A stretch of DNA of 6,382 nt from the NCBI GenBank assembly GCA_017632155.1, contig JAGBRZ010000003.1, forward strand, positions 1 to 6,382. Reading direction: 5' to 3'. Numbering within the stretch: the stretch's first letter is position 1; each line of letters starts with the position of its first letter. The notes under the pieces are model-generated. The model ran no database searches, was not told the DNA's origin, and saw nothing but the letters and a program-made list of their open reading frames with translations. The DNA comes from Clostridia bacterium. GTDB taxonomy: Bacteria > Bacillota_A > Clostridia > Oscillospirales > CAG-272. Positions 6,164 to 6,382 of the stretch are shown here, one piece after another. The translations under genes and the position numbers were made by a program.

Positions 6164-6382
6164 TTATTCACCTCCGAATACTTTGTTTTGAATGTCGAGA
6201 TATTTTTGTGCGGTTTCGGCGTCGCCTCGGTATTCAAGGACGATGTGCATATCGCCGTGCTGTTCGTAATACGCGAGGATCTCTGCCTGCTTTGTGTTGA
6301 CAAGCAGCGTTACGGTAACGGGCTGGCTGTCATCCTCAATCTCAGCCTTATCCACACCGTTTGCATTCGTGGTCGTGATAAC
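6164..6382 (-). CDS. cpaB: CpaB/RcpC-like pilus assembly protein, C-terminal fragment
   Basis: The last 72 residues of a gene that enters from the right edge. The frame is open to position 6382 with no stop, and an apparent GTG at 6355 is simply an internal Val codon. The segment PVTVTLLVNTKQAEILAYYE, followed by GDMHIVLEYRGD, matches the C-terminal region of CpaB/RcpC (SAF-domain) proteins, whose usual pattern is VTLLVTPEQAELLALA then G-I-LALR-PGD. CpaB/RcpC proteins act in the envelope as Tad assembly factors; in a Gram-positive without a secretin the role is less defined. The TAA stop lies 2 bases before the CpaE-like ATG. The assignment rests on a short piece plus gene order; the N-terminal anchor and SAF domain are outside the window. 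Confidence 0.75.
   Translation of the reverse strand, partial: VITTTNANGVDKAEIEDDSQPVTVTLLVNTKQAEILAYYEQHGDMHIVLEYRGDAETAQKYLDIQNKVFGGE

Noticed and set aside
6164..6355. A separate 63-residue gene starting at the GTG at 6355
   Set aside because: The frame is open beyond it to the window edge and the protein matches the C-terminus of CpaB/RcpC, so the GTG is an internal Val codon of a longer gene.

Overview
The window is a stretch of a single, tightly packed operon read entirely on the minus strand, so gene order runs from high to low coordinates. It encodes the inner-membrane and cytoplasmic core of a Tad/Flp-type (type IVc) pilus or secretion machine, followed by its probable secreted products. 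Nine genes are visible. The first (cpaB-like) and the last (a repeat-containing secreted protein) are cut by the window edges. I see no tRNA, rRNA, CRISPR array, insertion sequence or terminator. No intergenic gap exceeds 15 bases, so no promoter lies between the genes and the operon promoter must be beyond the right edge.

Layout in transcription order: the C-terminus of a CpaB/RcpC-like protein (6382-6164); a CpaE/TadZ-like P-loop ATPase (6161-5409); the CpaF/TadA secretion ATPase (5422-4112); the TadB-like (4115-3189) and TadC-like (3180-2302) polytopic membrane proteins; two small pilin-like proteins sharing an N-terminal KKGE(S/T)YI motif (2305-1904, DUF4320-like, and 1892-1413); a membrane-anchored, extremely acidic 117-residue protein of unknown function (1397-1044); and a signal-peptide protein with two MucBP-like domains followed by Listeria-Bacteroides (Flg_new, InlB B-like) repeats (1047 to beyond position 1). 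Three junctions are 4-base ATGA stop/start overlaps, and most genes have a purine-rich Shine-Dalgarno about 7 bases from the ATG. This points to one coupled transcription unit.

The organism is most likely a Firmicute of class Clostridia, probably a gut-type Oscillospirales or Lachnospirales relative. The reasons are the strong GGAGG-like ribosome sites, the DUF4320-type pilin, the Flg_new/MucBP surface protein typical of Gram-positives, and moderate GC. No outer-membrane secretin gene is visible. This is an inference from gene families, not from a search.

In the working model, CpaF hydrolyses ATP to drive the TadB/TadC platform, which assembles or extrudes the pilin-like subunits. The CpaE-like ATPase may position the machine and the CpaB-like protein supports it in the envelope. 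The most interesting part is the downstream cargo: two divergent pilin-like proteins, an acidic membrane-tethered linker, and a translationally coupled repeat adhesin candidate. No gene for a classical Flp major pilin or a prepilin peptidase is present in the window.
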